A stretch of 8,761 bases of DNA, taken from Candidatus Altarchaeales archaeon WOR_SM1_86-2. Lineage in GTDB: Archaea; Altiarchaeota; Altiarchaeia; IMC4; MCBC01. Each line of letters opens with the position of its first letter. Positions within the stretch are counted from its first letter, which is position 1. The position numbers and the translations under genes were made by a program. The notes under the pieces are model-generated. The model ran no database searches and was not told the DNA's origin. It saw nothing but the letters and a program-made list of their open reading frames with translations. The stretch lies in the NCBI GenBank assembly GCA_001723855.1, contig MCBC01000011.1:1-8761 (forward strand), read 5' to 3'. Positions 1 through 6,879 of this stretch are shown here, piece after piece.

Positions 1-821
1 TGTTTCGTTACGAGATCTGTTTTGATTTTAAATATTATCACCACATTACGAAAATTTCCAACAGTCAAACTGAAGACCAATACCGCTATCGCTCCATTGG
101 CTCCGACGCTTTCGGCAAGAGTATACAGGATTAAAGCAACTCCGAGTGTGGAGACATAATTCAGGGGATGCTTTCCAAGGTATTTGAATAATGTGATAAC
201 CCAGAACATCCCGGTTAAAAATCCAAAGAGAACTGCTATTGAAACGCTGCCAAGGATTAAATTGGCAACTTTTGTTGTTTCAACTGCATTAAATTCCATT
301 ACCTGTATGAGAATAACTGCTCCTGAGATGATGGTGATATCATTAATCATTGATTCAAGGAAGAGTAAATTTTTGGTATCGTCTGAAGCAGAGCAGCGGG
401 AAACCAGAGTCATCACCGTTATGGTGGTGGTTCCTCCGCTGATAATACCGATAAAGAGAGAATGAAATAAAGACCAATGCATTAACAAATGGAGAAACAA
501 ACTCACGAGTAAAGTGCTCAGAATAAAAACAACTACAGTGAAAATCGCGGCACTGGAGAAATTCCTTAAAAGTTTCTTTAAATCTATTGACATGCCGCTC
601 TCTAAAAGAATTACTATTAAAGCAATGGTTGCGATAAAAGAAGATATTTCGATTAACATTTCCGACTCTACGAGATTTAAGACCGGGCCGATTATAACCC
701 CTATCGTTATCAAAAAAAGAGCTTCCGGAATTTTCGTTCTGCTGAATAGAACATTTCCTAAAAAACCGATCATAATGATAAGCCCTAATAAACCCAACAA
801 AAGAACTGAATTATATTCCAC
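1..821 (-). CDS. NhaP-like (CPA1-type) Na+/H+ antiporter, N-terminal part, runs off the window
   Basis: Integral membrane cation/proton antiporter; 273 codons are visible and the 3' end lies beyond base 1. I translated this frame by hand. It is strongly hydrophobic with about eight membrane segments (roughly residues 5-25, 33-50, 60-74, 90-113, 120-140, 160-177, 187-212, 222-237). Residues 154-161 read FLESMIND, matching the ES(x2)ND ion-binding motif of CPA1 antiporters (E156, N160, D161). The segment before it, SGGTTTITVMTLVSR (128-142), aligns with the TDP-containing helix of NhaP1 from Methanocaldococcus, but the Asp of TDP is replaced by Thr (T132). The start is GTG at 821: an in-frame TGA lies further upstream, and a TATA element centred near 853 would start transcription just before this codon. 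The first ATG (codon 17) lies inside the first membrane helix and is unlikely. The transported ion (Na+ or K+) cannot be read from sequence. Confidence 0.85.
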   Translation of the reverse strand, partial: MEYNSVLLLGLLGLIIMIGFLGNVLFSRTKIPEALFLITIGVIIGPVLNLVESEMLIEISSFIATIALIVILLESGMSIDLKKLLRNFSSAAIFTVVVFILSTLLVSLFLHLLMHWSLFHSLFIGIISGGTTTITVMTLVSRCSASDDTKNLLFLESMINDITIISGAVILIQVMEFNAVETTKVANLILGSVSIAVLFGFLTGMFWVITLFKYLGKHPLNYVSTLGVALILYTLAESVGANGAIAVLVFSLTVGNFRNVVIIFKIKTDLVTK

Positions 822-845
822 CTTACTATAATACAAAGTATATCC

Positions 846-861
846 TCATTTATATAAATGA
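846..861 (-). promoter_or_regulatory. Box A (TATA) promoter element inside a perfect 16-bp palindrome, for the antiporter gene
   Basis: TCATTTATATAAATGA is its own reverse complement and contains TTTATATA, a good archaeal box A. It lies in the 59-base gap between galT and the antiporter. Its centre is about 32 bases before the GTG at 821. With the usual box A to start-site spacing of about 25 bp, transcription would begin near 827, giving a leader of a few bases or none. Because the element is symmetric, sequence alone does not fix the strand; the neighbouring genes do. The symmetry could also be a repressor site. Confidence 0.55.
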
Positions 862-880
862 AAATGAGTTCTTCCGTTGT

Positions 881-1810
881 CTAATCCCTGTAAAATCCGG
901 CGGCATCTTCCGGACCCATTGTATTGATTATTATTCCTGAGCCGAACTCAAATCCGGCCCATTTAGCAATTCTCGGGCAAATTTCAAGATGGAAATGCAG
1001 TTCGTCCCCTGCCGGAGCGAGATAGAAGAGTAGATTGTAATCAGGATCTCCAAGCATGGATCTCAACTTCAGCATTATTTTTTTAAAAACCTTGGCGAAT
1101 GAACGCTTCTCGTCCTCATTCATCGAACCTATCCGCCCGATATGTCTTTTCGGCATAATCCATGCCTCAAAAGGAAATCTTGATGCAAAAGGTGCAAATG
1201 CACAGGCATTTTCATCCTCCAGTATCCTTCGCTCGCCTCCCATCTCCTTTTTCAGGATGTCGCAGTACGGACACGTGCCGTTCTCATCCGCATACTTTTT
1301 TGACGCGGCAATTTTTTCCTTTACAATCGGCGGAACCAACGGGAGGGATATTAACTGCGCGTGCGTGTGGGTAAAAGATGCTCCCGCTTCTTTGCCTTTA
1401 TTCCGGAATAACACAACATACTCAACACCCTCTTTACTTTTAAGTTTTTCTATTCGCCAGGAGTAAAAATCCAGTACCTTGACCAAATGGTCGACGCTCA
1501 AATCTTCAAGTTCTTTTCCATGCTCATTTGTCTCTACAACAATTTCATGCTCGCCGTGAGCGCTTCCTCCCTCAAGAGAAACAGCAGGGAATTTATTGGG
1601 GAAGCAGCGAATGATCCACCTGCCGTTTTCTTCAACCCTGCTTATCTCCGGCGGCGTCAGGTGCTCATTCCCGGGACAGAAATAGCATATCCCCTCCTTT
1701 ACTTCTTCCTCTTTCTTTTTAAAATCTCTCGGTCGTTTTTTCCTGGCAGGGGAGATTATTACCCAATTATCAAGTATGTAGTCCTTTCTTAATTCATTTG
1801 CCTGAGCCAT
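881..1810 (-). CDS. galT: Galactose-1-phosphate uridylyltransferase family protein (GalT, HIT superfamily)
   Basis: Nucleotidyltransferase of 309 residues. The classical reaction exchanges UMP between UDP-glucose and galactose-1-phosphate through a uridylylated histidine. Visible motifs: zinc pair CYFC (C42, C45); RCFPNKFPA (68-76), the nucleotide-contacting stretch; H97, in the place of a third zinc ligand; THTHAQ (147-152), with H150 the probable nucleophile and Q152 the partner of the family HxHxQ signature; a second pair CPYC (C180, C183); H223; and HFHLE (272-276), the C-terminal metal/active-site histidines. The C-terminus (AGFEFGSGIIIN...) is typical of short archaeal and bacterial GalT proteins. 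The ATG follows the stop of the GT20-MscS gene by 2 bases, so the two are almost certainly co-transcribed and translationally coupled. Archaeal relatives may use other sugar phosphates or nucleotides. Supplying NDP-glucose to the GT20 enzymes is my inference; no GalK or GalE is in view. Confidence 0.88.
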   Translation of the reverse strand: MAQANELRKDYILDNWVIISPARKKRPRDFKKKEEEVKEGICYFCPGNEHLTPPEISRVEENGRWIIRCFPNKFPAVSLEGGSAHGEHEIVVETNEHGKELEDLSVDHLVKVLDFYSWRIEKLKSKEGVEYVVLFRNKGKEAGASFTHTHAQLISLPLVPPIVKEKIAASKKYADENGTCPYCDILKKEMGGERRILEDENACAFAPFASRFPFEAWIMPKRHIGRIGSMNEDEKRSFAKVFKKIMLKLRSMLGDPDYNLLFYLAPAGDELHFHLEICPRIAKWAGFEFGSGIIINTMGPEDAAGFYRD

Positions 1811-1812
1811 TG

Positions 1813-4221
1813 TTACTTATTAACAAAAACCGTCTGGGTCGGATAAGCAAACTCAATTCCTTCCTCCTCAAATCGTTGCTTGAGTGCAAAATTTATATCC
1901 TGTTGAACATCCATGTATTTATTATAATCCCCGGTATCAACATAATACGCAACTTCAAAATTCAATGAAAAATCACCGAATTCTTTGAAATGAACCCTGT
2001 CCAAATCAGCCAATTCAATCCTATCGAAAATTTCTTTTACTATCTCAAGAATTCTTTTCAATTTTTTAGTTGGAGTACCGTAAACCACCCCGAAAGTAAA
2101 ATGAATCCTCCTCTTCTCCATTTTCTTGTAGTTATTGATTCTTGTGGATGTCAGTTCTCTATTTGAGATAACTATTTCCTGACCCCATAAACTCTCCAGC
2201 CGGGTGGTTTTTATTCCGATTTTTTTGACAACCCCAAGGTCATCGCCGACAATAATAAAGTCCCCGATTTCAAAAGGTTTATCAACATATATGGAGAAAG
2301 AAGCGAATATGTCGGTTAAAACATTCTGCAGAGCCAGTGCTACCGCTAATCCGCCAATACCGAGGCTTGCAATAAAAGGCGTTAGTTCAACATCAAATTG
2401 ATCTAAAATTAAAATAAATGCGATAAAATAGATGAATAAATTTAAAATTTTCTGTATTATGGGCATGAATTGCTCGTCAAGATCGGTTTTTGTTTTAAAC
2501 GCTATTGTGCCCATATACCACCTTATAAACACGCCGACTACCCTCGTCAGAGTAAAAACCCCGACAAGGACGGCAGCCACCATAAAAACCTGGTTAATCA
2601 ATACGGAGTGGGGTTTAACGGGTGTTATAGAGAGCAATGCAACGTATGCCCCAATCAATATAACAAAGGCATAGATCGGTCTTTTTATACCCCCCAGTAT
2701 TTCATCGTCTAATGTACTCCTGGTCTTTGCGGTTATCCTTGCGACATATCTTTCAAGTATAAAAAATATTAACTTTGCAGCAATAAAGTCGCGAATCCAC
2801 CTATAAACATTATTTCTTTTAACCGCCAGGCGTAAATTTTTCATTCTATTTTCTTTTTCTTCATTTGGCATATCCAGAGCGTGTTTTATTGCATCAGCAA
2901 ACTCTTCCACATCATAGGGGTTGACCAAAACAGCATCCTTTAATTCTTCACCTGCCCCGGCAAATTTACTGAGGATCAACACCCCCGTATTTTCAACATT
3001 TGCTGCAACAAATTCCTTGGCTACGAGATTCATTCCGTCGTGAAGGGGGCTTATTATGCATACATCCGATGTTCGGTATAACGCCAGAAGTTTTTCATAT
3101 TCTAATTTTCCTTCCAGATACCTGATAGGTTTCCAGTAACCTCTTTGATACTTCCAGTTAATACTCTCAACCAATTTCTTAATATCCCGATCCAATTTCT
3201 TGTATGTTGGGATCATTGTTCTGCTTGGCGCCCCGGCTTCATAAAAAACAAAATTGTTCTGATACCCGGGATATTTCTCTAAAAATCGTTCTATAGCCAA
3301 AAATCGTTCCGGAATACCTTTCGTGTAATCCACTCTGTCGACCCCCACACCGATGAATTTATACGATGCGGATCGGACTTTTTTAATTTCCTTTTCTACT
3401 TTTTTTCTCTTTGCAAACCTGTCTATAGTCCCAAAATCAACACTTATCGGGAAAGGTTTTACCATAATTTTTCTACCCCCGTATTTAACCAATCCACTTC
3501 CTTGATCCACATCCGCGTCAAGAATTTTTTCAATGCTCTCCAAAAAATTAACACAATAACTTTTTAAATGAAACCCTATCAGATCGTTTCCAAGTAAGCC
3601 CTCAAGTATTTCATCTGCCCATGGGCAGAGGGCAAATTTCTCCCAAGGGGGCCATGGAATGTGCCAGAAATGAGCACTTTTTATGCCAACGGAATCCCTA
3701 ACCATCCCGGGCGCTAACGCAAGGTGATAGTCCTGGAACCAGACAAATGCTTTCTCATCCTTAATTTCATCTATGATGGCATCTACAAACAATCCGTTTG
3801 AATGTTTATAGCCATCCCAGAATTCTTTCTTAAAGGAGGGTTTCTGGAACACATTATGGCACAGCGGCCAAAGAGCCTGGTTAGAGAACCCAAAGTAGTA
3901 TCTGTCAACCTCCTCCTTACTCATCCAGACCCTTCGCAGCGTATATTTTGGCTTTTTGGGAGGCACCTGAACCCTGTTATTTTCATCTACAGTCTGTCGA
4001 TCGGCATCTCCGGAGCCGCCGGCAATCCATAACCCCCCGCACGCCTGCATTGCAGGGTCTAAAGCAGCGGTTAATCCACCCGTGGGCAATTTACACTTTA
4101 TCCCATCCGGGGAGTGCATATGAATATACGGCTCCCTGTTTGATACGACAACAAACTTAAAATCCTTTAATTCAGATTTTATTAATTTTTGGACATCTGC
4201 GGATGAATAATATTTTTTCAT
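1813..4221 (-). CDS. Fusion of trehalose-6-phosphate synthase (GT20/OtsA) with an MscS-family mechanosensitive channel
   Basis: One uninterrupted ORF of 802 residues. Residues about 20-478 are a complete GT20 synthase, which transfers glucose from an NDP-glucose to glucose-6-phosphate. Expected OtsA residues are present: R29 in SNREPY, GG48-49, YYFGFSN (108-114), W118, D164 in QDYHL, H187 in HIPWP, R296 and K301 in [10 protein letters not shown]395 in HDGMN and E403. From about residue 479 it becomes an MscS-type channel: a short hydrophobic remnant ([10 protein letters not shown]), the loop TRSTLDDE, spans near 513-532, 542-567 and 588-609, a glycine/alanine-rich pore helix ([14 protein letters not shown], 619-632), a beta domain (about 650-697) and the C-terminal alpha/beta vestibule ending [10 protein letters not shown]. 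The channel half ([21 protein letters not shown]) is of a different MscS subtype from the two stand-alone neighbours. The GT20 half would lie in the cytoplasm at the membrane. It follows the broken otsA by 92 bases and precedes galT by 2. A glucosylglycerol-phosphate-type acceptor cannot be excluded. Confidence 0.92.
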   Translation of the reverse strand: MKKYYSSADVQKLIKSELKDFKFVVVSNREPYIHMHSPDGIKCKLPTGGLTAALDPAMQACGGLWIAGGSGDADRQTVDENNRVQVPPKKPKYTLRRVWMSKEEVDRYYFGFSNQALWPLCHNVFQKPSFKKEFWDGYKHSNGLFVDAIIDEIKDEKAFVWFQDYHLALAPGMVRDSVGIKSAHFWHIPWPPWEKFALCPWADEILEGLLGNDLIGFHLKSYCVNFLESIEKILDADVDQGSGLVKYGGRKIMVKPFPISVDFGTIDRFAKRKKVEKEIKKVRSASYKFIGVGVDRVDYTKGIPERFLAIERFLEKYPGYQNNFVFYEAGAPSRTMIPTYKKLDRDIKKLVESINWKYQRGYWKPIRYLEGKLEYEKLLALYRTSDVCIISPLHDGMNLVAKEFVAANVENTGVLILSKFAGAGEELKDAVLVNPYDVEEFADAIKHALDMPNEEKENRMKNLRLAVKRNNVYRWIRDFIAAKLIFFILERYVARITAKTRSTLDDEILGGIKRPIYAFVILIGAYVALLSITPVKPHSVLINQVFMVAAVLVGVFTLTRVVGVFIRWYMGTIAFKTKTDLDEQFMPIIQKILNLFIYFIAFILILDQFDVELTPFIASLGIGGLAVALALQNVLTDIFASFSIYVDKPFEIGDFIIVGDDLGVVKKIGIKTTRLESLWGQEIVISNRELTSTRINNYKKMEKRRIHFTFGVVYGTPTKKLKRILEIVKEIFDRIELADLDRVHFKEFGDFSLNFEVAYYVDTGDYNKYMDVQQDINFALKQRFEEEGIEFAYPTQTVFVNK

Positions 4222-4251
4222 CGTAATTATAAATTATTTATAATGAGACAT

Positions 4252-4278
4252 AAAAATTTTTGCTTCACAAAAATTTTT
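4252..4278 (-). terminator. A/T hairpin with 11-bp stem between otsA and the fusion gene
   Basis: AAAAATTTTTG, loop TGAAG, then CAAAAATTTTT (minus-strand reading) forms a perfect stem. It sits in the 92-base gap after otsA, which is otherwise A/T-rich and includes TTATAAATAATTTATAATTA just before the ATG at 4221. It may terminate otsA transcripts at its U-rich arm. The distal part of the same stretch, or the following TTATAA sequences, could then serve as promoter for the fusion gene. No Shine-Dalgarno site is visible before 4221. The stem is weak because it is nearly all A/T. Confidence 0.35.
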
Positions 4279-4313
4279 CTTGTTTTTAGATTTTTTGATT
4301 AATAATAAATAAA

Positions 4314-5534
4314 TTATCTAATCCATTCTTCAAAAAATTTTTTAAGCCACCAACAGATATCATAGTTTCTTACATTTTCCTTCAACACCTTCAATCTTCT
4401 GTTTTTCTCTCTATTTGACATCTCAAGCGCACGCTTTATGACCCCTGCAACCTCATCAAAATCATATGGATTCGCCAAAATTGCATCATTCAACTGCCCT
4501 GCAGCCCCGGCAAATTCACTTAGAATCAAAACCCCGCTTTTTTCTTTGGTTGAGACAAACTCTTTGGAAATAAGGTTCATACCATCGACCAAGGGAGTGA
4601 CCAATGCAACATCCGATGCTAAATAGTATGCTATTACTTCTTCTCTGGAAATATTCCGGTATAAATAGTGTATTGGTGCCCAATCAAAATCTCTGAATCT
4701 GCCGTTGATTCTACCCACAAGTTCATCGACATACCTTTTCATCTCCTTGTACTCTTCAACTTTTGTTCTGCTTGGGTTAGCCACCTGTATGAAAACAACT
4801 CTCTTCCTGAATTTGGGATATTTTTCAAAGAACCTTTCAATTGCTTTCAATCTCTCGGGAATCCCCTTTGTATAATCGAGTCTGTCGATGCTAAACACAA
4901 CATACCTGACATTAAGTCTTCTACGCACTATTTTTGCTCTTTGATTTATCCTTTTAAATGAAGAGATACTTGAAAATTCTTTGGCATCGATCCCAATAGG
5001 AAAGTCCCCAATCCTGATTTTGCGACCGTTAATCTCAGCCATCCCTTTTCCCATATAAACGGGACAGTTAAACTCTTCTTTTACACACTGCATAAAATTC
5101 TCAACATAATTTTTTGTGTGAAAACCCAGGATATTGCTGTCGAGTAAGCCCTCCAATATTTCCCTGCGCATGGGAAGCGTTCTGAAGATTTCCCACGGAG
5201 GCCACGGCGTATGTAAAAAAAATCCAATTTCAGAGTCTTCATTTTCATTTCTGATGAGGTGGGGCAGCAAACATAGATGATAATCATGAATCCATATTAA
5301 ATCCCCTGGATTTAATTCATCCAAAACAGATAAAGCAAATTTCCTATTCGCACGCCTATAAGCATTCCAATAACTTCTTTTGAGTTTTACTTTATCCAAA
5401 AAGTTATGAAAAAGCGGCCAGAGAACCGAGTTAGAGAAACCATAGTAATAGTTACTTACTTCATTTTCTGAAAGCCATACCCTCCTGAGAGTATATCTGG
5501 GATACCCTCCTGAGAGTATATCTGGGATTATCAT
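4314..5534 (-). CDS. C-terminal otsA fragment as it currently reads (406 codons)
   Basis: An ATG at 5534, just upstream of the repeat, opens the frame that carries the rest of OtsA. The first 11 residues are out-of-frame junk; PRYTLRRV starts at residue 12. D84, H108, R218, K223, D317 and E325 of the active site are present, but the N-terminal SNRE/GGL loop is missing, so the fragment alone should be inactive unless it pairs with the N-terminal piece. No good ribosome binding site precedes this ATG. Most likely it is only the distal part of a broken gene. Confidence 0.6.
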   Translation of the reverse strand: MIIPDILSGGYPRYTLRRVWLSENEVSNYYYGFSNSVLWPLFHNFLDKVKLKRSYWNAYRRANRKFALSVLDELNPGDLIWIHDYHLCLLPHLIRNENEDSEIGFFLHTPWPPWEIFRTLPMRREILEGLLDSNILGFHTKNYVENFMQCVKEEFNCPVYMGKGMAEINGRKIRIGDFPIGIDAKEFSSISSFKRINQRAKIVRRRLNVRYVVFSIDRLDYTKGIPERLKAIERFFEKYPKFRKRVVFIQVANPSRTKVEEYKEMKRYVDELVGRINGRFRDFDWAPIHYLYRNISREEVIAYYLASDVALVTPLVDGMNLISKEFVSTKEKSGVLILSEFAGAAGQLNDAILANPYDFDEVAGVIKRALEMSNREKNRRLKVLKENVRNYDICWWLKKFFEEWIR

Positions 5535-5766
5535 CAGGAACCAACACCCTGTTTTCCGAATCGCTCATTTCTTTATCCCCGCTGCCGCTTCCCCATGCGA
5601 TCCATATGCCATTAAAGGACTGCATCATTGCATCGAGCGAAGAAGTCAGACCCCCTATCGCTCTTTCGCATTTAATTTCACCGCGTATTTTTTTGTGGAT
5701 ATACGGTTCTCTATTGGAAACTACAATAAGTCTTTTATCCAGTAAATTTTCTATCCCATCTTTCAT
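5461..5766 (-). CDS. N-terminal otsA fragment as it currently reads (101 codons)
   Basis: Residues 1-88 are true GT20 sequence, with the sugar-phosphate-binding loop ([13 protein letters not shown], 12-24; GGL at 38-40). Translation then enters the second repeat copy in the wrong frame and adds 13 foreign residues before a stop at 5461. As read it lacks the nucleotide-sugar-binding C-terminal domain and cannot be an active enzyme. This is half of the broken otsA, not a separate gene. Confidence 0.6.
   Translation of the reverse strand: MKDGIENLLDKRLIVVSNREPYIHKKIRGEIKCERAIGGLTSSLDAMMQSFNGIWIAWGSGSGDKEMSDSENRVLVPDDNPRYTLRRVSQIYSQEGMAFRK
5477..5526. repeat. Perfect 25-bp tandem duplication inside otsA
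   Basis: Bases 5477-5501 and 5502-5526 are identical, and bases 5527-5528 repeat the first two bases of the unit, giving 52 bases of period 25. Twenty-five is not a multiple of three, so the second copy shifts the frame. The two-base match at the edge fits origin by slippage. The copies carry no differences, indicating a recent event. Confidence 0.95.
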
Positions 5767-5784
5767 CTCAATTTTGTTTATCCT

Positions 5785-6855
5785 TCATTCCTTTTTCAGA
5801 TAAACCGTTCGTATCGGGAATGGTATATCAATGCCTTCCTCCTCAAATCTTCTATTTATCTCCGTATTTAATTCATCCAGGACGGCAAATCTTCTGAAAT
5901 CAGGAATCCAGCACCTTAATTTAAAATTCAGGGACGAGTCGCCGAACTCAACAAAAGAGACCTCTGGTCCGGGCTTTTTTAAAACATTTTTTGATCCCTT
6001 TGCAACATTTAGAAGAATTTTCTTTACCTTTTCAACGTCGGTTCCGTATGCCACCCCGACGCCGGTTTCTAACCTCACCTCCGGCTCCGGAAGTGCGTAA
6101 TTTGTAACCACTTCCGAGATGATCTTGGAGTTTGGGATTGTGAGAATAACATTATCAGGGGGCTTTATCTTTGTGGTTCTGAGTCCAATATCGACAATAT
6201 CTCCCTTGTAGCCCCCAACCTCTATCCTCTCACCCCTGACAAATGGTCTGTCAAGCAGGATGAAAAAACCCGCAAGTATGTTTGATATGGAATCCTTCAT
6301 CGCAAAACCGATTGCAAACCCTGCAATTCCGAGCCCGGCAACCAAGGGCATTACATCATATTCCAGCTCGCCCAGAATGATCATAAACGCTATCAAATAG
6401 ATCCCTATATTCACGATTTTAATAACGAATGGAAGAGCCTCGTCATCCAGGGTTGATTCTGTTTTCTCGGTAAGTTTTTTTCCAAAATCATCTATGACAA
6501 TATCAACAACCCTTGAGATAATCCATGCAACAATAATTATCGTAACAATCGAAATGAACGTTGATATATATCCCGCAAATGTCTCAAACGTCTCAATGAA
6601 TAAGTATCCGGATGCAACCTGTACCCCGATCAATATCAGGATATAATACACGGGCTTTCTCAGTGTACGAAGTATTTTATCGTCCAATTCTGTTTTTGTG
6701 CGGGCAGTAAGTCTTATTAACCATTTCTCAATAATCCAGTATGTAATTTTTGCGGCTATAAGCGATGCCAATAAGATAATTACTGCTATAACCACGTTGG
6801 TGTATGCCCCAAAATCCCAGCCCCCGATAAAATCCTGTATTAGTCCATCTATCAT
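5785..6855 (-). CDS. MscS-family small-conductance mechanosensitive ion channel, full length
   Basis: Membrane channel of 356 residues that opens on membrane tension to release ions and small solutes during hypo-osmotic shock. Predicted spans: about 21-46, 67-88, 97-120, 142-163, and the pore helix 168-204 (GLGIAGFAIGFAMKDSISN then FFILLDRPF). A beta domain follows (about 205-256, with VGGYKGDIVDIGLRTTKI and IPNSKI), then the alpha/beta vestibule domain (257-356, GVGVAYGTDVEKVKKIL, FVEFGDSSLNF, FEEEGIDIPFPIRTV). The motif TxLDD occurs twice (TKTELDD near 53-59, TESTLDD near 132-138), each before a hydrophobic segment, as in archaeal MscS relatives. Five spans with the C-terminus inside put the N-terminus outside. 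The gene lies 24 bases after its truncated paralogue and 18 bases before otsA, so all three are probably one operon. No Shine-Dalgarno site is evident. Confidence 0.93.
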   Translation of the reverse strand: MIDGLIQDFIGGWDFGAYTNVVIAVIILLASLIAAKITYWIIEKWLIRLTARTKTELDDKILRTLRKPVYYILILIGVQVASGYLFIETFETFAGYISTFISIVTIIIVAWIISRVVDIVIDDFGKKLTEKTESTLDDEALPFVIKIVNIGIYLIAFMIILGELEYDVMPLVAGLGIAGFAIGFAMKDSISNILAGFFILLDRPFVRGERIEVGGYKGDIVDIGLRTTKIKPPDNVILTIPNSKIISEVVTNYALPEPEVRLETGVGVAYGTDVEKVKKILLNVAKGSKNVLKKPGPEVSFVEFGDSSLNFKLRCWIPDFRRFAVLDELNTEINRRFEEEGIDIPFPIRTVYLKKE

Positions 6856-6879
6856 TTTTATTTATTTAAGAAAATATTA

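Larger units (their letters stand above)
4314..5766 (-). pseudogene. otsA: otsA-type trehalose-6-phosphate synthase gene, frameshifted by a 25-bp tandem duplication
   Basis: GT20 glycosyltransferase whose reading frame is broken after codon 88. The two halves continue in different frames and overlap at an exact tandem repeat (5477-5526). Deleting one 25-base copy gives a clean 475-residue protein, about the length of E. coli OtsA, reading PRYTLRRVWLSENEV across the repair. In the repaired numbering all expected catalytic positions are present: R19 (SNREPY), GG38-39, YYYGFSN, D153 (HDYHL), H177 (HTPWP), R287 and K292 (DRLDYTKG), D386 (VDGMN) and E394. No other damage is visible, so the lesion is recent or artefactual. 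The gene starts 18 bases after the stop of the upstream MscS gene, with AAGGA (5785-5781) about 14 bases before the ATG, so it belongs to the same operon. It is a paralogue of the GT20 half of the fusion gene downstream. Confidence 0.88.

Noticed and set aside
184..831. Plus-strand open frames opposite the antiporter
   Set aside because: They read as low-complexity, basic Ile/Thr/Lys-rich peptides with no family resemblance. The minus strand gives a clear antiporter over the same bases.
1056..1792. Plus-strand open frames of 70-136 codons opposite galT
   Set aside because: They are shadows of the GalT coding sequence: no recognisable motifs, while the minus strand has complete GalT motifs.
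2740..2830. The GT20-MscS fusion as an artefact of a missed stop between two adjacent genes
   Set aside because: The frame is continuous, and there is no stop, start or ribosome site between the halves. The channel half also lacks the N-terminal residues a separate gene would need. Read-level confirmation is still advisable.
2204..4160. Plus-strand small frames opposite the GT20-MscS gene
   Set aside because: They have no conserved motifs and overlap a fully supported 802-codon gene.
5081..5287. 68-codon minus-strand frame inside otsA in another frame
   Set aside because: It lies entirely within the well-supported GT20 coding frame and resembles nothing.
5461..5534. Programmed ribosomal frameshift joining the two otsA pieces
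   Set aside because: The frame change is fully explained by an exact 25-bp duplication. A frameshift product would still carry extra residues, and no slippery site or stimulator is evident.
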